64,000 bases of DNA from Polaribacter sp. (GTDB taxonomy: Bacteria; Bacteroidota; Bacteroidia; Flavobacteriales; Flavobacteriaceae). Position numbers and translations under genes: made by a program. Location: the NCBI GenBank assembly GCA_029250685.1, contig JAQXEU010000028.1:1-64000 (forward strand). Reading direction: 5' to 3'. How positions within the stretch are numbered: position 1 is the stretch's first letter; each line of letters starts with the position of its first letter. Shown one piece after another: positions 56,022-64,000 of the stretch. The notes under the pieces were generated by a model. That model had not been told where the DNA came from, did no database searches, and saw only the letters and a list, made by a program, of their open reading frames with translations.

Positions 56022-57209
56022 ATGTCACATCCTTTATCAGACAGAATAAACAGCTTACCAGTTTCTCAAACATTGGCAATGGCTGCAAAAGCAAGAGAAT
56101 TAAAAACTGCAGGAAAAGATATTATTAGTTTAAGTTTGGGTGAACCAGATTTTAACACGCCAGATTTTATTAAAGACGCAGCAATTGAAGCAATCAATCA
56201 AGATTACAATTCTTACACGCCTGTTGATGGTTATGTAGAATTAAAAGAAGCGATTTGTGTAAAGTTTAAACGCGATAATAATTTGGATTACAATCCGAAG
56301 CAAATTGTGGTTTCTACAGGAGCAAAACAATCAATTGCAAATATTGCGCAGGTTTTATTAAATCCCGGTGATGATGTTTTATTACCAGCGCCATATTGGG
56401 TAAGTTATTCTGCAATTGCAACTTTATGTGAAGCTAATTATATTGAAATCCCTTCTACTATTGAAACGGATTTTAAAATTACTCCAGCACAATTAGAAGC
56501 GGCAATTACACCAAGAACAAAAATGATTTTCTTCAATTCGCCGAACAATCCTAGTGGGACCATTTATACAGAGGCAGAATACAAAGCATTGGCTGTAGTT
56601 TTAGAAAAACATCCTCAGATATTTATTTTATCTGATGAGATTTATGAACACATCAATTACGGGACAAAACCTTTTAGTTTTGCCGCTATTGAAAATATGT
56701 ACGACAGAACAATTACCGTAAACGGGTTGGCAAAAGCATTTGCAATGACAGGTTGGAGAGTTGGTTATATTGGCGCTCCAGAATGGATTGCAAAAGCATG
56801 TACAAAAATGCAAGGTCAAATTACTTCTGGCACAAATTGTATTGCGCAAAGAGCTGCAATTACTGCTGTTTTAGCAAATCCAAGTAAAGTGAAATTTATG
56901 GTAGATGAATTTAAAAACCGTAGAGAAATGGTATTGAATTTACTTGGAGAAATAGACGGATTTAAATTAAATATTCCTGACGGAGCTTTTTATGTTTTTC
57001 CAGATATTTCTGCATTTTTCGGGAAAATAATCAAAGGAAAGTCAATCAACAACGCAAACGATTTTTCGATGTTATTATTAGAAGAAGCAAATGTTGCAAC
57101 AGTAACTGGTGAAGCATTTGGTGCACCAAATTGCGTACGATTGTCTTATGCTGCATCTGTAGAACAATTACAAGAAGCAATTAAAAGAATAAAAAAACTA
57201 CTAAGTTAA
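56022..57209 (+). CDS. PLP-dependent aspartate-type aminotransferase (class I)
   Basis: 395 residues with ISLSLGEPDFNTP, NSPNNPSGTIYTEAE, SDEIYEHI, and the PLP lysine Lys238 in NGLAKAFAMTGWRVGY. The Arg in CVRLSYA binds the substrate carboxylate. Fits the Ib subgroup of aspartate aminotransferases. It follows the desaturase by 26 bases on the same strand. A structured terminator is immediately after its stop. Confidence 0.94.
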   Translation: MSHPLSDRINSLPVSQTLAMAAKARELKTAGKDIISLSLGEPDFNTPDFIKDAAIEAINQDYNSYTPVDGYVELKEAICVKFKRDNNLDYNPKQIVVSTGAKQSIANIAQVLLNPGDDVLLPAPYWVSYSAIATLCEANYIEIPSTIETDFKITPAQLEAAITPRTKMIFFNSPNNPSGTIYTEAEYKALAVVLEKHPQIFILSDEIYEHINYGTKPFSFAAIENMYDRTITVNGLAKAFAMTGWRVGYIGAPEWIAKACTKMQGQITSGTNCIAQRAAITAVLANPSKVKFMVDEFKNRREMVLNLLGEIDGFKLNIPDGAFYVFPDISAFFGKIIKGKSINNANDFSMLLLEEANVATVTGEAFGAPNCVRLSYAASVEQLQEAIKRIKKLLS

Positions 57210-57232
57210 CTTTTAACTTATTTTAAAAAATT

Positions 57233-57282
57233 AAAATCTCATTTACACTGAATTTCTTTCAGTTCCTAAATGAGATTTTTTT
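57233..57282. terminator. Structured terminator element, copy 2 (aminotransferase / small protein)
   Basis: The outer stem AAAATCTCATTTA / TAAATGAGATTTT (13 bp) encloses an inner stem CTGAA / TTCAG with loop TTTCT. T-runs are on both strands. Related in design to copies 1 and 3 but with a different outer stem. Confidence 0.85.
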
Positions 57283-57287
57283 ATTCT

Positions 57288-57503
57288 CTAAAAAAGGATG
57301 ATTACCAAGAAAATGGCAAAAAGTGATACTCGTAAAACAGTTCCGGTTTGACTTTGAAGTTTGTCATGACTGTTTAAAATTGAAGATTTAATGCGAGACA
57401 AAGACTTTTTCTTCATTTCACTAATGTTCTGTCTTATTTCTTGTTTATAAGCAGAAGTTAAAATTCCTCTTTCAATGACTCGTGAATGTGATGCTAATTT
57501 CAT
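57288..57503 (-). CDS. Small tail-anchored-like protein, unknown
   Basis: 71 residues: a polar, basic N-terminal part (about 1-53) and one C-terminal TM segment (about 54-70, VLRVSLFAIFLVIILF) that reaches the end, as in tail-anchored proteins. ATG start; stop TAG six bases from the shared terminator. I recognise no family. Coding is plausible but without homology support. Confidence 0.55.
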   Translation of the reverse strand: MKLASHSRVIERGILTSAYKQEIRQNISEMKKKSLSRIKSSILNSHDKLQSQTGTVLRVSLFAIFLVIILF

Positions 57504-57592
57504 GATATTTAATTTTAATGTTATACTAAAAAGACGAGGATAAAGTTAAAATGTTACAGTACTGAATGTAAAACAACATAAAAAAGCAAATT

Positions 57593-57627
57593 CAAAGCCA
57601 CTGCTTATCAATAAACTAAAGGCTTTG
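57593..57627 (-). terminator. Possible terminator after the retropepsin-like gene
   Basis: The short stem CAAAGCC / GGCTTTG (57593-57599, 57621-57627) has a long 21-base loop. On the minus strand it is followed by TTTGCTTTTTT. Weak. Confidence 0.4.
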
Positions 57628-57652
57628 AAATGTGTTTTTGAAATGTGAAAAA

Positions 57653-58132
57653 TTAAAAAGGAATTTCGTTTTTATCTTCTTTAAAAAGTGACTCTTTTTT
57701 TAAATACAAAACCAAAGTATTATAATCTATAATTGCTTTTCCTTTTTCTAAAATATCTGCGCCAATAATTCCATGAACTTCGTTTGCATTGTGTTGTGTT
57801 AATGCAGTGTTAACATGTGTCATATCAAACAAAACTAAGTGACTCTCATTGGTTTTCCATTTCCCAATTTGCAGCCTATTATCTGTAGATTTTTGAGTTT
57901 CCATATCTGTTGCTCCAGCGCCTGCAGCTTTGGTTTCAGATTCTTCAGCGTCCAATTTAAAATAATCAATTAAATCTAAACCCACACAAGAGTTTGATGC
58001 GCCGGTATCCAATATAAATCGCCCCTTAACTCCATTTATTTTGGCTTTTAATTCCAGATGATTTGTTGCAATTTTTGTGAGCTTAATTTTTATATATTTC
58101 TTTTTATGTAATACTTTTTTAAGACTTGGCAT
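57653..58132 (-). CDS. Retropepsin-like aspartic protease
   Basis: 159 residues. The active-site motif is FILDTGASNSCVG with Asp42, and IIGADILEKG is the conserved later strand. One domain only, so it should act as a dimer, as retropepsins do. There is no signal peptide; an N-terminal basic stretch (LKKVLHKKKYIKIK) is present. Divergent from tatD. The target is unknown. Confidence 0.9.
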   Translation of the reverse strand: MPSLKKVLHKKKYIKIKLTKIATNHLELKAKINGVKGRFILDTGASNSCVGLDLIDYFKLDAEESETKAAGAGATDMETQKSTDNRLQIGKWKTNESHLVLFDMTHVNTALTQHNANEVHGIIGADILEKGKAIIDYNTLVLYLKKESLFKEDKNEIPF

Positions 58133-58168
58133 TTAACTGTATTTTTGTGTTGCTAAAATACATTTTTA

Positions 58169-58933
58169 ATGATTACCGATACACATACACATTTATATTC
58201 AGAACAATTTGATCAAGACAGAAACGAAATGATTCAACGTGCAAAAGACGCTGGTGTTTCTCGTTTTTTTATTCCTGCTATCGACAGTTCTTACACAATA
58301 AGTATGCTAGAATTAGAATCAAATTTTAAAGATGATGTGTTTTTAATGATGGGTTTGCATCCAACTTCTGTAAAAGAAAATTACAAGGAAGAATTAGCGC
58401 ATGTTAGAGAATGGATTGACAAACGAAGTTTTTATGCAATTGGTGAAATCGGGATTGATTTGTATTGGGACAAAAGTTTTTTAGCACAACAGCAAGAAGC
58501 GTTTAGAACTCAAATACAATGGGCAAAAGAAAAGAAACTACCCATTATAATTCATTGTAGAGATGCTTTTGACGAGATTTTTGAAGTCTTAGAAACCGAA
58601 AAAAGTGATGATTTATTCGGAATTTTTCATTGTTTTACAGGGACTAAAGAACAAGCCAAAAAAGCAATTTCGTATAATATGAAACTAGGAATTGGTGGCG
58701 TTGCGACTTTTAAAAACGGAAAAATTGATACGTTTTTAAATGAAATCGATATCAAACATATTGTACTAGAAACAGATTCGCCTTATTTAGCGCCAACGCC
58801 TTTTAGAGGGAAAAGAAATGAAAGTAGTTACATTACCAAAGTTGTAGAGAAATTAGCCATAATTTATAGTTTAACTTTCGAAGAAATTGCCGAAATTACT
58901 ACTCAAAATTCAAAAGATATTTTTGGAATCTAA
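58169..58933 (+). CDS. tatD: TatD family metal-dependent hydrolase
   Basis: 254 residues. Metal ligands are His6 and His8 in DTHTHL, Glu in GEIGIDLY, His in IIHCRDA, His in FHCFTG and Asp in LETDSPYL. TatD proteins are 3'-5' DNA exonucleases. Overlaps the ogt start by 11 bases, so probably one transcript. A TATTTTTG box is about 25 bases upstream. Confidence 0.95.
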   Translation: MITDTHTHLYSEQFDQDRNEMIQRAKDAGVSRFFIPAIDSSYTISMLELESNFKDDVFLMMGLHPTSVKENYKEELAHVREWIDKRSFYAIGEIGIDLYWDKSFLAQQQEAFRTQIQWAKEKKLPIIIHCRDAFDEIFEVLETEKSDDLFGIFHCFTGTKEQAKKAISYNMKLGIGGVATFKNGKIDTFLNEIDIKHIVLETDSPYLAPTPFRGKRNESSYITKVVEKLAIIYSLTFEEIAEITTQNSKDIFGI

Positions 58934-59405
58934 CGAAACTACATACTATAAAACACCCATCGGAACTGCAAAAATTATTGGAGATAAAAATGGCATTCAA
59001 TCTATTTCTGTATTGGATGATGACATTGAAACTTCAAAAAAAATTCCTACTTATTTTAATGATTGTATTACACAATTAGATGAATATTTTTCTGGAGCTA
59101 GAACTGAATTCGATTTAAAACTAAATCCAAAAGGAACATCATTTCAACAAATAGTTTGGAAAGAATTGTTAACTATTCCATTTAATAAAACCAGAACGTA
59201 CTTAGAACAGTCAAAAGCACTTGGAGATGTTAAAGCAATAAGAGCTGTAGCTTCTGCAAACGGGAAAAATCCTATTTGGATTGTAATTCCATGTCATCGC
59301 GTAATTGGTTCTGACGGGTCTTTAACGGGTTATGCTGGCGGAATTTGGCGTAAAAAATGGTTGTTAGATCATGAGAATCCTGTAAAGCAACAATCATTAT
59401 TTTAA
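58923..59405 (+). CDS. ogt: Methylated-DNA--protein-cysteine methyltransferase
   Basis: 160 residues from TTG 58923, which lies in the last codons of tatD; the frame is open to TTG 58887 but the extra residues do not look like the family. The active-site motif is VIPCHRVIG (Cys accepts the methyl group), and FQQIVWKELLTIPFNKTRTY precedes it. It repairs O6-methylguanine in DNA by suicide transfer. Confidence 0.93.
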   Translation: MESNETTYYKTPIGTAKIIGDKNGIQSISVLDDDIETSKKIPTYFNDCITQLDEYFSGARTEFDLKLNPKGTSFQQIVWKELLTIPFNKTRTYLEQSKALGDVKAIRAVASANGKNPIWIVIPCHRVIGSDGSLTGYAGGIWRKKWLLDHENPVKQQSLF

Positions 59406-59436
59406 ACTATTTTTACATTTAGAACGTTTAATTTAC

Positions 59437-62400
59437 ATGATTAAAAAAGGTACTTTTTTTATTCTCTTCTTTATAGGTTTTTCAGCTTATTCCCAAATTG
59501 GTTCTTCTGATTTTAGATCAAAGAATTTCAAACTGGTAAAAGATACCATTCTAATTGATTCTGTAAATATCAATTCACAATTATTTAAAGTTTTTGATGC
59601 TTCTAAAGCCATAATTCCACCTTCAGAGTATACAATCGATTTTATTAAAGCAATCCTTATTATTAATTCAAAAAAGTATCCAATAATTACCGTTGAGTAT
59701 TTTCGATTTCCAGAATTTGTAACAAAAACATATCAAAAATATGATGAAAGCATCATTGTTCCGAATACCAACAATACACAAAAACTCTATAGTTTAACAA
59801 CAAATAAAGTCGAACAGAAAAAAGAGTTGTTCAACAACTTAGAAACTTCTGGAAATATTACAAGAGGATTAACCATTGGAAACAATCAAAACTCGGTTGT
59901 AAATTCATCTTTAGATTTAACAATTAAAGGGAATTTATCTAAAGACGTTCGCATAAAAGCAAACATTTTTGACACAAACATTCCTTTACAAAACAACGGA
60001 TATTCTCAAAGTATCACAGATTTTGATCGAATATTTATTGAATTTGAACATAAAAAATGGCGTGTAAAAGCAGGTGATTTAGATTTATCTAATAGTGATA
60101 GTTATTTTATGCCTTTTACTAAAAAAGTATCGGGAATTGAAGTTGAAGCTAGCTTAAGTAGCAATCTAAAAGCACTTGCGTCTGGAGCAGTCGTTAGAGG
60201 AAAGTTTACCAGTTATTTATTTGTTGGTAAAGAAGGAAATCAAGGGCCCTATAAAATTATCGGTCCAAATAACGAAGCGTTTATTACAATTGTAGCCGGT
60301 AGTGATGCTTTATATGCAAATGGAATTTTATTAAACAGAGGAGAAAACAAAGACTATACCATAGATTATGTCAATTCAGAAATTAGATTTAACACAACAT
60401 TCCCTGTTACAAATGACATCCGTTTTCACTTAGACTATCAGTACTCTAACAGGAATTACACTCGTTTTGTAACGTATGAAAAAGCAAGTTACAAAGGAGA
60501 AAATTTCACTATAAATGGTATTTTTTATAACGAAAATGACGCAAAAAATCAGCCAATTCAACAAAACTTAACTGATGTTCAAAAACAGATTTTAACTAAT
60601 GCTGGTAATGATGATTCTAAAATGTTTGCAAATAGTGCGTATAAAGATGTCTATTCTGAGAACAGAATTTTGTACAAAAAAATTGTCAATGGCACTAATG
60701 AAAGCTTTGAATATTCAACAAATTCTACTGATGAATTATACAACGTAACATTTACTTTTATTGGCCCTAACAAAGGTGATTATGTTTTAGATAAAACTAT
60801 TGCAATTGGAAATATTTACAAGTATGTAGGAACCAACTTAGGAAGTTATCAACCAAAAATAAGATTGGCTGCTCCATCAATATCTCAAGTTGCAATTATT
60901 AACACAATATATAACCCTACAAAAAAAACTAACATTTTTGGAGAACTTGCTTTAAGTAATAATGATGCAAATTTATTTTCATCAATAGATGATTCTCAAA
61001 ATAAAGGATTAGCTGCAAAATTACAATGGGAGCAAATTTTTATTGATAAAAAATGGAAATTTTCTACGAACATAGCTTATGAATATTTCCATCAAAATTT
61101 TGCTACAGAACAAGGTTATGAGGATATAAATTTTGAACGTGATTGGAATATTTTAAACCCTGTAGGTAACAGACAAATAATAAATACACTTTTTATTTTT
61201 GACAACAAGCAAAACTCAAAATATGTTTATGGTTTTAACCTAATAAACTATACTGATAACTATAACGGAATTAGACATAACTTCAACAGTCAAACGAAAA
61301 TAAAAAACACAAAATTAAGTTCGTTTGTTAGTTTACTAAATAGTGCTTCAACTTTAGAAGAAAAGAAATTCTTAAAGGCTAAAGGAAAAATAGAACATTC
61401 TTTTTCTAATGCTTGGATAGGCGGGTTTTTTAATACAGAAACCAATAGAATTGAATCAAAATCAAATCAACTGTTAAATAACTTAAGTCACCAATTTAAA
61501 GAATACGGAACCTATATAGGCCTAGGAGATTCTGCAAAAGTTTATACGAAAATCGGATTTAATTATAGGCAAAACGATAGTATTAGAAACAATGCTTTTA
61601 TAAAAATAAACTCACGTAAAACCTATTATGTAAAAAGTAGAGTTCTACAAAGTAACACAAGTAATTTATCGCTTTTTGCAAATTATAGAACTACTGATAA
61701 TGCATTTTCAAACAATGAAAAAGCATTGAATTCTAAAATTGTTTACGGTCAAAAACTCTTTAATAATTTTATCAATTTTAATACGGTTTATGAAACTTCT
61801 TCCGGGAATATTCCGCAGCAAGAGTATGTATATATTAAAACAGAGCCTGGACAAGGTTTTTACACTTGGATTGATTATAATAACAACGGTGTTAAAGAAT
61901 TTAATGAGTTCGAAATTGCTATTTACAAAGATCAAGCAGAATATTTACGTGTTGCGTTACCAAACATTACTTTTATAAGTACGCAACGAGCAAAATGGCA
62001 ACAAGTTTTCACGATAAATCCGTCTCAATGGTCTAATAAAACTGGATTTAAAAAAATACTTTCTCATTTTTATAATCAAACAAATCTTCTGATTGACAAT
62101 GAACAAAAAAGAACTAATGATTCTTTTAATTTAAATCCGTTTGATATTGATGAAACCAAATTATCGGGTTTAAATTTTAGTCTTAGAAACAGCTTATACT
62201 TAAACAAAAATCAAGATAACTATAGTATTATTTTTACATATGGAACTTCTAAAAATAAGCGCTTGTATAATATCGGAAATCAAGAAAATAACACCAAATT
62301 ACATCAGTTAGAGTTTTCTCATAAATTGTCTACTTTTTGGCTTTTTGACTTTAAATCAAACACAACTAAAGATGAAATAATTACTGAGAATTTTACGAAT

Positions 62401-62814
62401 CAGAATTATAAAATTGACGCGTATGAATTAGCTCCAAGATTCACTTTTGAATACAGTAAAAACCATCAGTTTTCTTTCTTCTACAATTATAAGAATAAAG
62501 AAAATAACGTTACAAATTTAGAAGCGTTGCAACAACAAAAAATTGGTAGTTCTTATTATTACAAATCAACCAAGAACACCATAATCAGAGCCGAATTTAA
62601 TTTGTTTCATAACGATTTTACTGGGAGTCAAAATAGTCCGGTTGCATATCAAATGTTAGAAGGTTTACAAGCAGGAAGAAATTATACCTGGTCTTTAGTA
62701 TATCAGCAAAAAATAAATTCTTTTATCAATTTAAACTTTAATTATCTTGGGAGAAAAGGAGAAAACGCTACTGTAATTCATACAGGTTCTGTTCAATTAC
62801 GTGCAGATTTTTAA
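59437..62814 (+). CDS. Large exported surface protein, probably outer-membrane beta-barrel, unknown function
   Basis: Signal peptide (about residues 1-19, FSAYSQ). 1125 residues, beta-rich, with NITRGLTIGNNQNSVVNSSL (residues about 138-157) and WRVKAGDLDLSNSDSYFM, patterns I have seen in unnamed Bacteroidota proteins, and many alternating aromatic/polar strands to the C-terminus, which ends in HTGSVQLRADF as barrels do. A Ca2+-like DYNNNGVKEFNEFE loop is near residue 810. No TonB box, PKD or T9SS sorting domain is seen. Monocistronic. Confidence 0.7.
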   Translation: MIKKGTFFILFFIGFSAYSQIGSSDFRSKNFKLVKDTILIDSVNINSQLFKVFDASKAIIPPSEYTIDFIKAILIINSKKYPIITVEYFRFPEFVTKTYQKYDESIIVPNTNNTQKLYSLTTNKVEQKKELFNNLETSGNITRGLTIGNNQNSVVNSSLDLTIKGNLSKDVRIKANIFDTNIPLQNNGYSQSITDFDRIFIEFEHKKWRVKAGDLDLSNSDSYFMPFTKKVSGIEVEASLSSNLKALASGAVVRGKFTSYLFVGKEGNQGPYKIIGPNNEAFITIVAGSDALYANGILLNRGENKDYTIDYVNSEIRFNTTFPVTNDIRFHLDYQYSNRNYTRFVTYEKASYKGENFTINGIFYNENDAKNQPIQQNLTDVQKQILTNAGNDDSKMFANSAYKDVYSENRILYKKIVNGTNESFEYSTNSTDELYNVTFTFIGPNKGDYVLDKTIAIGNIYKYVGTNLGSYQPKIRLAAPSISQVAIINTIYNPTKKTNIFGELALSNNDANLFSSIDDSQNKGLAAKLQWEQIFIDKKWKFSTNIAYEYFHQNFATEQGYEDINFERDWNILNPVGNRQIINTLFIFDNKQNSKYVYGFNLINYTDNYNGIRHNFNSQTKIKNTKLSSFVSLLNSASTLEEKKFLKAKGKIEHSFSNAWIGGFFNTETNRIESKSNQLLNNLSHQFKEYGTYIGLGDSAKVYTKIGFNYRQNDSIRNNAFIKINSRKTYYVKSRVLQSNTSNLSLFANYRTTDNAFSNNEKALNSKIVYGQKLFNNFINFNTVYETSSGNIPQQEYVYIKTEPGQGFYTWIDYNNNGVKEFNEFEIAIYKDQAEYLRVALPNITFISTQRAKWQQVFTINPSQWSNKTGFKKILSHFYNQTNLLIDNEQKRTNDSFNLNPFDIDETKLSGLNFSLRNSLYLNKNQDNYSIIFTYGTSKNKRLYNIGNQENNTKLHQLEFSHKLSTFWLFDFKSNTTKDEIITENFTNQNYKIDAYELAPRFTFEYSKNHQFSFFYNYKNKENNVTNLEALQQQKIGSSYYYKSTKNTIIRAEFNLFHNDFTGSQNSPVAYQMLEGLQAGRNYTWSLVYQQKINSFINLNFNYLGRKGENATVIHTGSVQLRADF

Positions 62815-62924
62815 CTTTTTATACTTTCTAAATCTTAAAAAATAACAGTAGATTTGTAATCGCATATAATTGTTGCAAATTATTTGCGTTATACTGTAAA
62901 CAATATTAATATTAAACATAAAAA

Positions 62925-63422
62925 ATGAAAAAGCTATTTATCGTTATTGCTATATTAACCGCCTCATTTACACAAGCGCAGCAAGAAATTAAATTAGATA
63001 TTTTTGATGCTCTGGTATTAAAAACAATTGAAGTTTCTTACGAGAAATACATTGATGACACTTCTTCTTTTGGTATTTCTGCATTGATTAATTCCGAGAA
63101 AAATAGTGCTGATTTGAGATACAACGAACAAAGAGTGTTAACGCCATTCTTTCGTCATTATTTTACTTCTGATAGCAATTGGAATTTCTTCGGAGAAGGT
63201 TTTTTTGCATTTAATTTTGGAGAAAAGAAAGTAATAAATGGAGCTACAAGCACATATGAAGATTATACAGATGGCGCTTTAGGTGTTGCCGTAGGAATGA
63301 AATATGTTACTGAAGGAGGTTTTACTGTTGATCTTTATGGTGGTGCTGGACGTAATTTATTTAGTAATAATTCTTATCCTGTTATTCCAAGAGTTGGTGT
63401 AAATGTTGGTTGGAGATTTTAA
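62925..63422 (+). CDS. Small outer-membrane beta-barrel protein
   Basis: 165 residues, with signal peptide (about 1-18, FTQAQ) and an eight-strand-like pattern ending in GVNVGWRF, the aromatic C-terminus recognised by the outer-membrane assembly machinery. Motifs VYEKYIDDTSSFGISAL-like and LGVAVGMKYVTEGG resemble DUF3575-type proteins. The function is unknown. Followed by a structured terminator and the convergent glyS. Confidence 0.8.
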   Translation: MKKLFIVIAILTASFTQAQQEIKLDIFDALVLKTIEVSYEKYIDDTSSFGISALINSEKNSADLRYNEQRVLTPFFRHYFTSDSNWNFFGEGFFAFNFGEKKVINGATSTYEDYTDGALGVAVGMKYVTEGGFTVDLYGGAGRNLFSNNSYPVIPRVGVNVGWRF

Positions 63423-63444
63423 AAATTTGGAACTATAAAATATT

Positions 63445-63498
63445 AAAAAACCACATCTTTATGCTGAATTTATTTCAGTAACAGATGTGGTTTTTTTA
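63445..63498. terminator. Structured terminator element, copy 3 (barrel protein / glyS)
   Basis: The outer stem AAAAAACCACATCT / AGATGTGGTTTTTT (14 bp) encloses CTGAA / TTCAG. T-runs are on both strands, fitting two convergent genes. It shares a 24-base core with copy 1. Confidence 0.88.
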
Positions 63499-63519
63499 TT
63501 CCTTAACGAGACATAGTGT

Positions 63520-64000
63520 CTACATTTTTTGCAACCATGTTTTCACGGCAACTTCTGCTTTAATAATATCTTTCAATTCAGCAATAGCAACACGCTTTTG
63601 TTCCATGGTATCTCTATGACGAATCGTTACTGTTTTATCTTCTAAAGTTTGATGATCTACAGTAATACAAAACGGTGTTCCGTTTGCATCTTGTCTTCTA
63701 TAACGTTTTCCAACCGCATCTTTCTCATCGTAAAAAACGTTAAAATCCCATTTTAAATCGTTTAAAATTTCACGAGCAACTTCTGGCAAACCATCTTTTT
63801 TAACCAAAGGTAAAACTGCTGCTTTAAAAGGTGCTAATACTCCTGGTAATTTTAAAACCGTTCTTGTTGTACCGTTTTCTAGTTCTTCTTCTTTTAAAGA
63901 ATTTGAGAAAACTGCTAAAAACATTCTATCTAAACCAATCGATGTTTCTACAACAAATGGCGTGTAACTTTTATTTTCTTCGTGATCAAAGTATTGTAAT
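63520..64000 (-). CDS. glyS: Glycyl-tRNA synthetase, C-terminal part (5' end outside window)
   Basis: The frame is open to base 64000 and reads HEENKSYTPFVVETSIGLDR, then FLAVFSNSL, the motif 3 region of the single-chain class II enzyme. A C-terminal anticodon-binding domain follows (LPGVLAPFKAAVLPLVKK, YRRQDANGTPFCITVDHQTL, HRDTMEQKRV). The ATG at 63924 is internal and not a start. About 160 of an expected 500 residues are present. It charges tRNA-Gly. Confidence 0.95.
   Translation of the reverse strand, partial: LQYFDHEENKSYTPFVVETSIGLDRMFLAVFSNSLKEEELENGTTRTVLKLPGVLAPFKAAVLPLVKKDGLPEVAREILNDLKWDFNVFYDEKDAVGKRYRRQDANGTPFCITVDHQTLEDKTVTIRHRDTMEQKRVAIAELKDIIKAEVAVKTWLQKM

Noticed and set aside
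61739-61978. Alternative frame inside the 1125-residue surface protein
   Set aside because: Shadow frame; no family pattern, and the main frame is continuous.
1-64000. CRISPR array, insertion sequence, prophage, rRNA or complete tRNA
   Set aside because: I saw no regularly spaced direct repeats, transposase or integrase frames, phage structural genes or full tRNA cloverleaf; only the half tRNA at 1029-1066.

Overview
The window is visibly AT-rich. Its features are those of a marine-type member of the Flavobacteriaceae (Bacteroidota), close in character to Polaribacter or Tenacibaculum. The evidence is: -7 boxes of the form TAnnTTTG in front of many genes and few recognisable Shine-Dalgarno sites; a complete Na+-translocating NADH:quinone reductase operon; a type IX secretion (T9SS) plug protein and a T9SS C-terminal sorting domain; many SPII lipoproteins; and families typical of the group (GSCFA, DUF3667, DUF885, long aromatic amino acid hydroxylase, tricorn-like S41 peptidase). 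The genus is an inference. Nothing looks like a prophage, insertion sequence, CRISPR array, rRNA or intact tRNA.

Layout. 1-771 is the C-terminal end of a polysaccharide-type tyrosine kinase with a (Tyr-Gly)7 tail, so an exopolysaccharide or capsule locus probably lies to the left. 772-1207 is a gene-poor junction holding the 5' half of an initiator tRNA, with its promoter, on the minus strand. 1208-4715 carries era, a membrane protein, a SIMPL protein and der. 4724-5686 is a Pycsar-effector-like membrane protein with a degenerate HD domain. 5775-8944 is a compact minus-strand operon (M23 peptidase, MerR regulator, LemA, two TPM proteins). 9155-13808 holds alaS, a GSCFA protein overlapped out of frame by a LuxR-type HTH, and a rhodanese. 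13837-20398 holds an aromatic amino acid hydroxylase, a pair of glycan-active lipoproteins, gpmI, a thioredoxin-like protein and a frameshifted HAD phosphatase. 20419-30665 holds a CoA-transferase, map, a methyltransferase, a frameshifted exported protein, apbE, an OmpA lipoprotein, YrdB, a DEAD-box helicase and two alpha/beta hydrolases. 30759-34019 holds a small coiled-coil protein, a DUF885 lipoprotein and a T9SS-exported SGNH hydrolase broken by a stop codon. 34111-40134 is nqrABCDEF. 40326-43820 holds the T9SS plug protein, apaG, a DUF3667 gene broken by a stop codon, and an NRDE protein. 43933-53373 holds pruA, an M16 protease, a tricorn-like protease and an amidohydrolase. 53484-64000 holds a membrane protein, rsmG, a fatty acid desaturase, an aminotransferase, a retropepsin-like protease, tatD, ogt, a large exported surface protein, a small barrel protein and the 3' end of glyS.

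How the genes work together. Nqr pumps Na+, and the unlinked ApbE (24768-25745) is the expected enzyme for attaching FMN to NqrB and NqrC. M16 and S41 proteases, the amidohydrolase, ompA and the T9SS genes belong to envelope and peptide metabolism. era, der, rsmG, alaS, glyS and map are translation and ribosome-assembly genes.

Most content is ordinary core genome. The points worth a second look are the half tRNA with an intact promoter; the metal-ligand-depleted HD domain on a PycTM-like membrane module; four broken genes (two homopolymer frameshifts, two in-frame stops) inside 23 kb; an HTH gene with no proper start overlapping GSCFA; and a three-copy hairpin element that serves as terminator.
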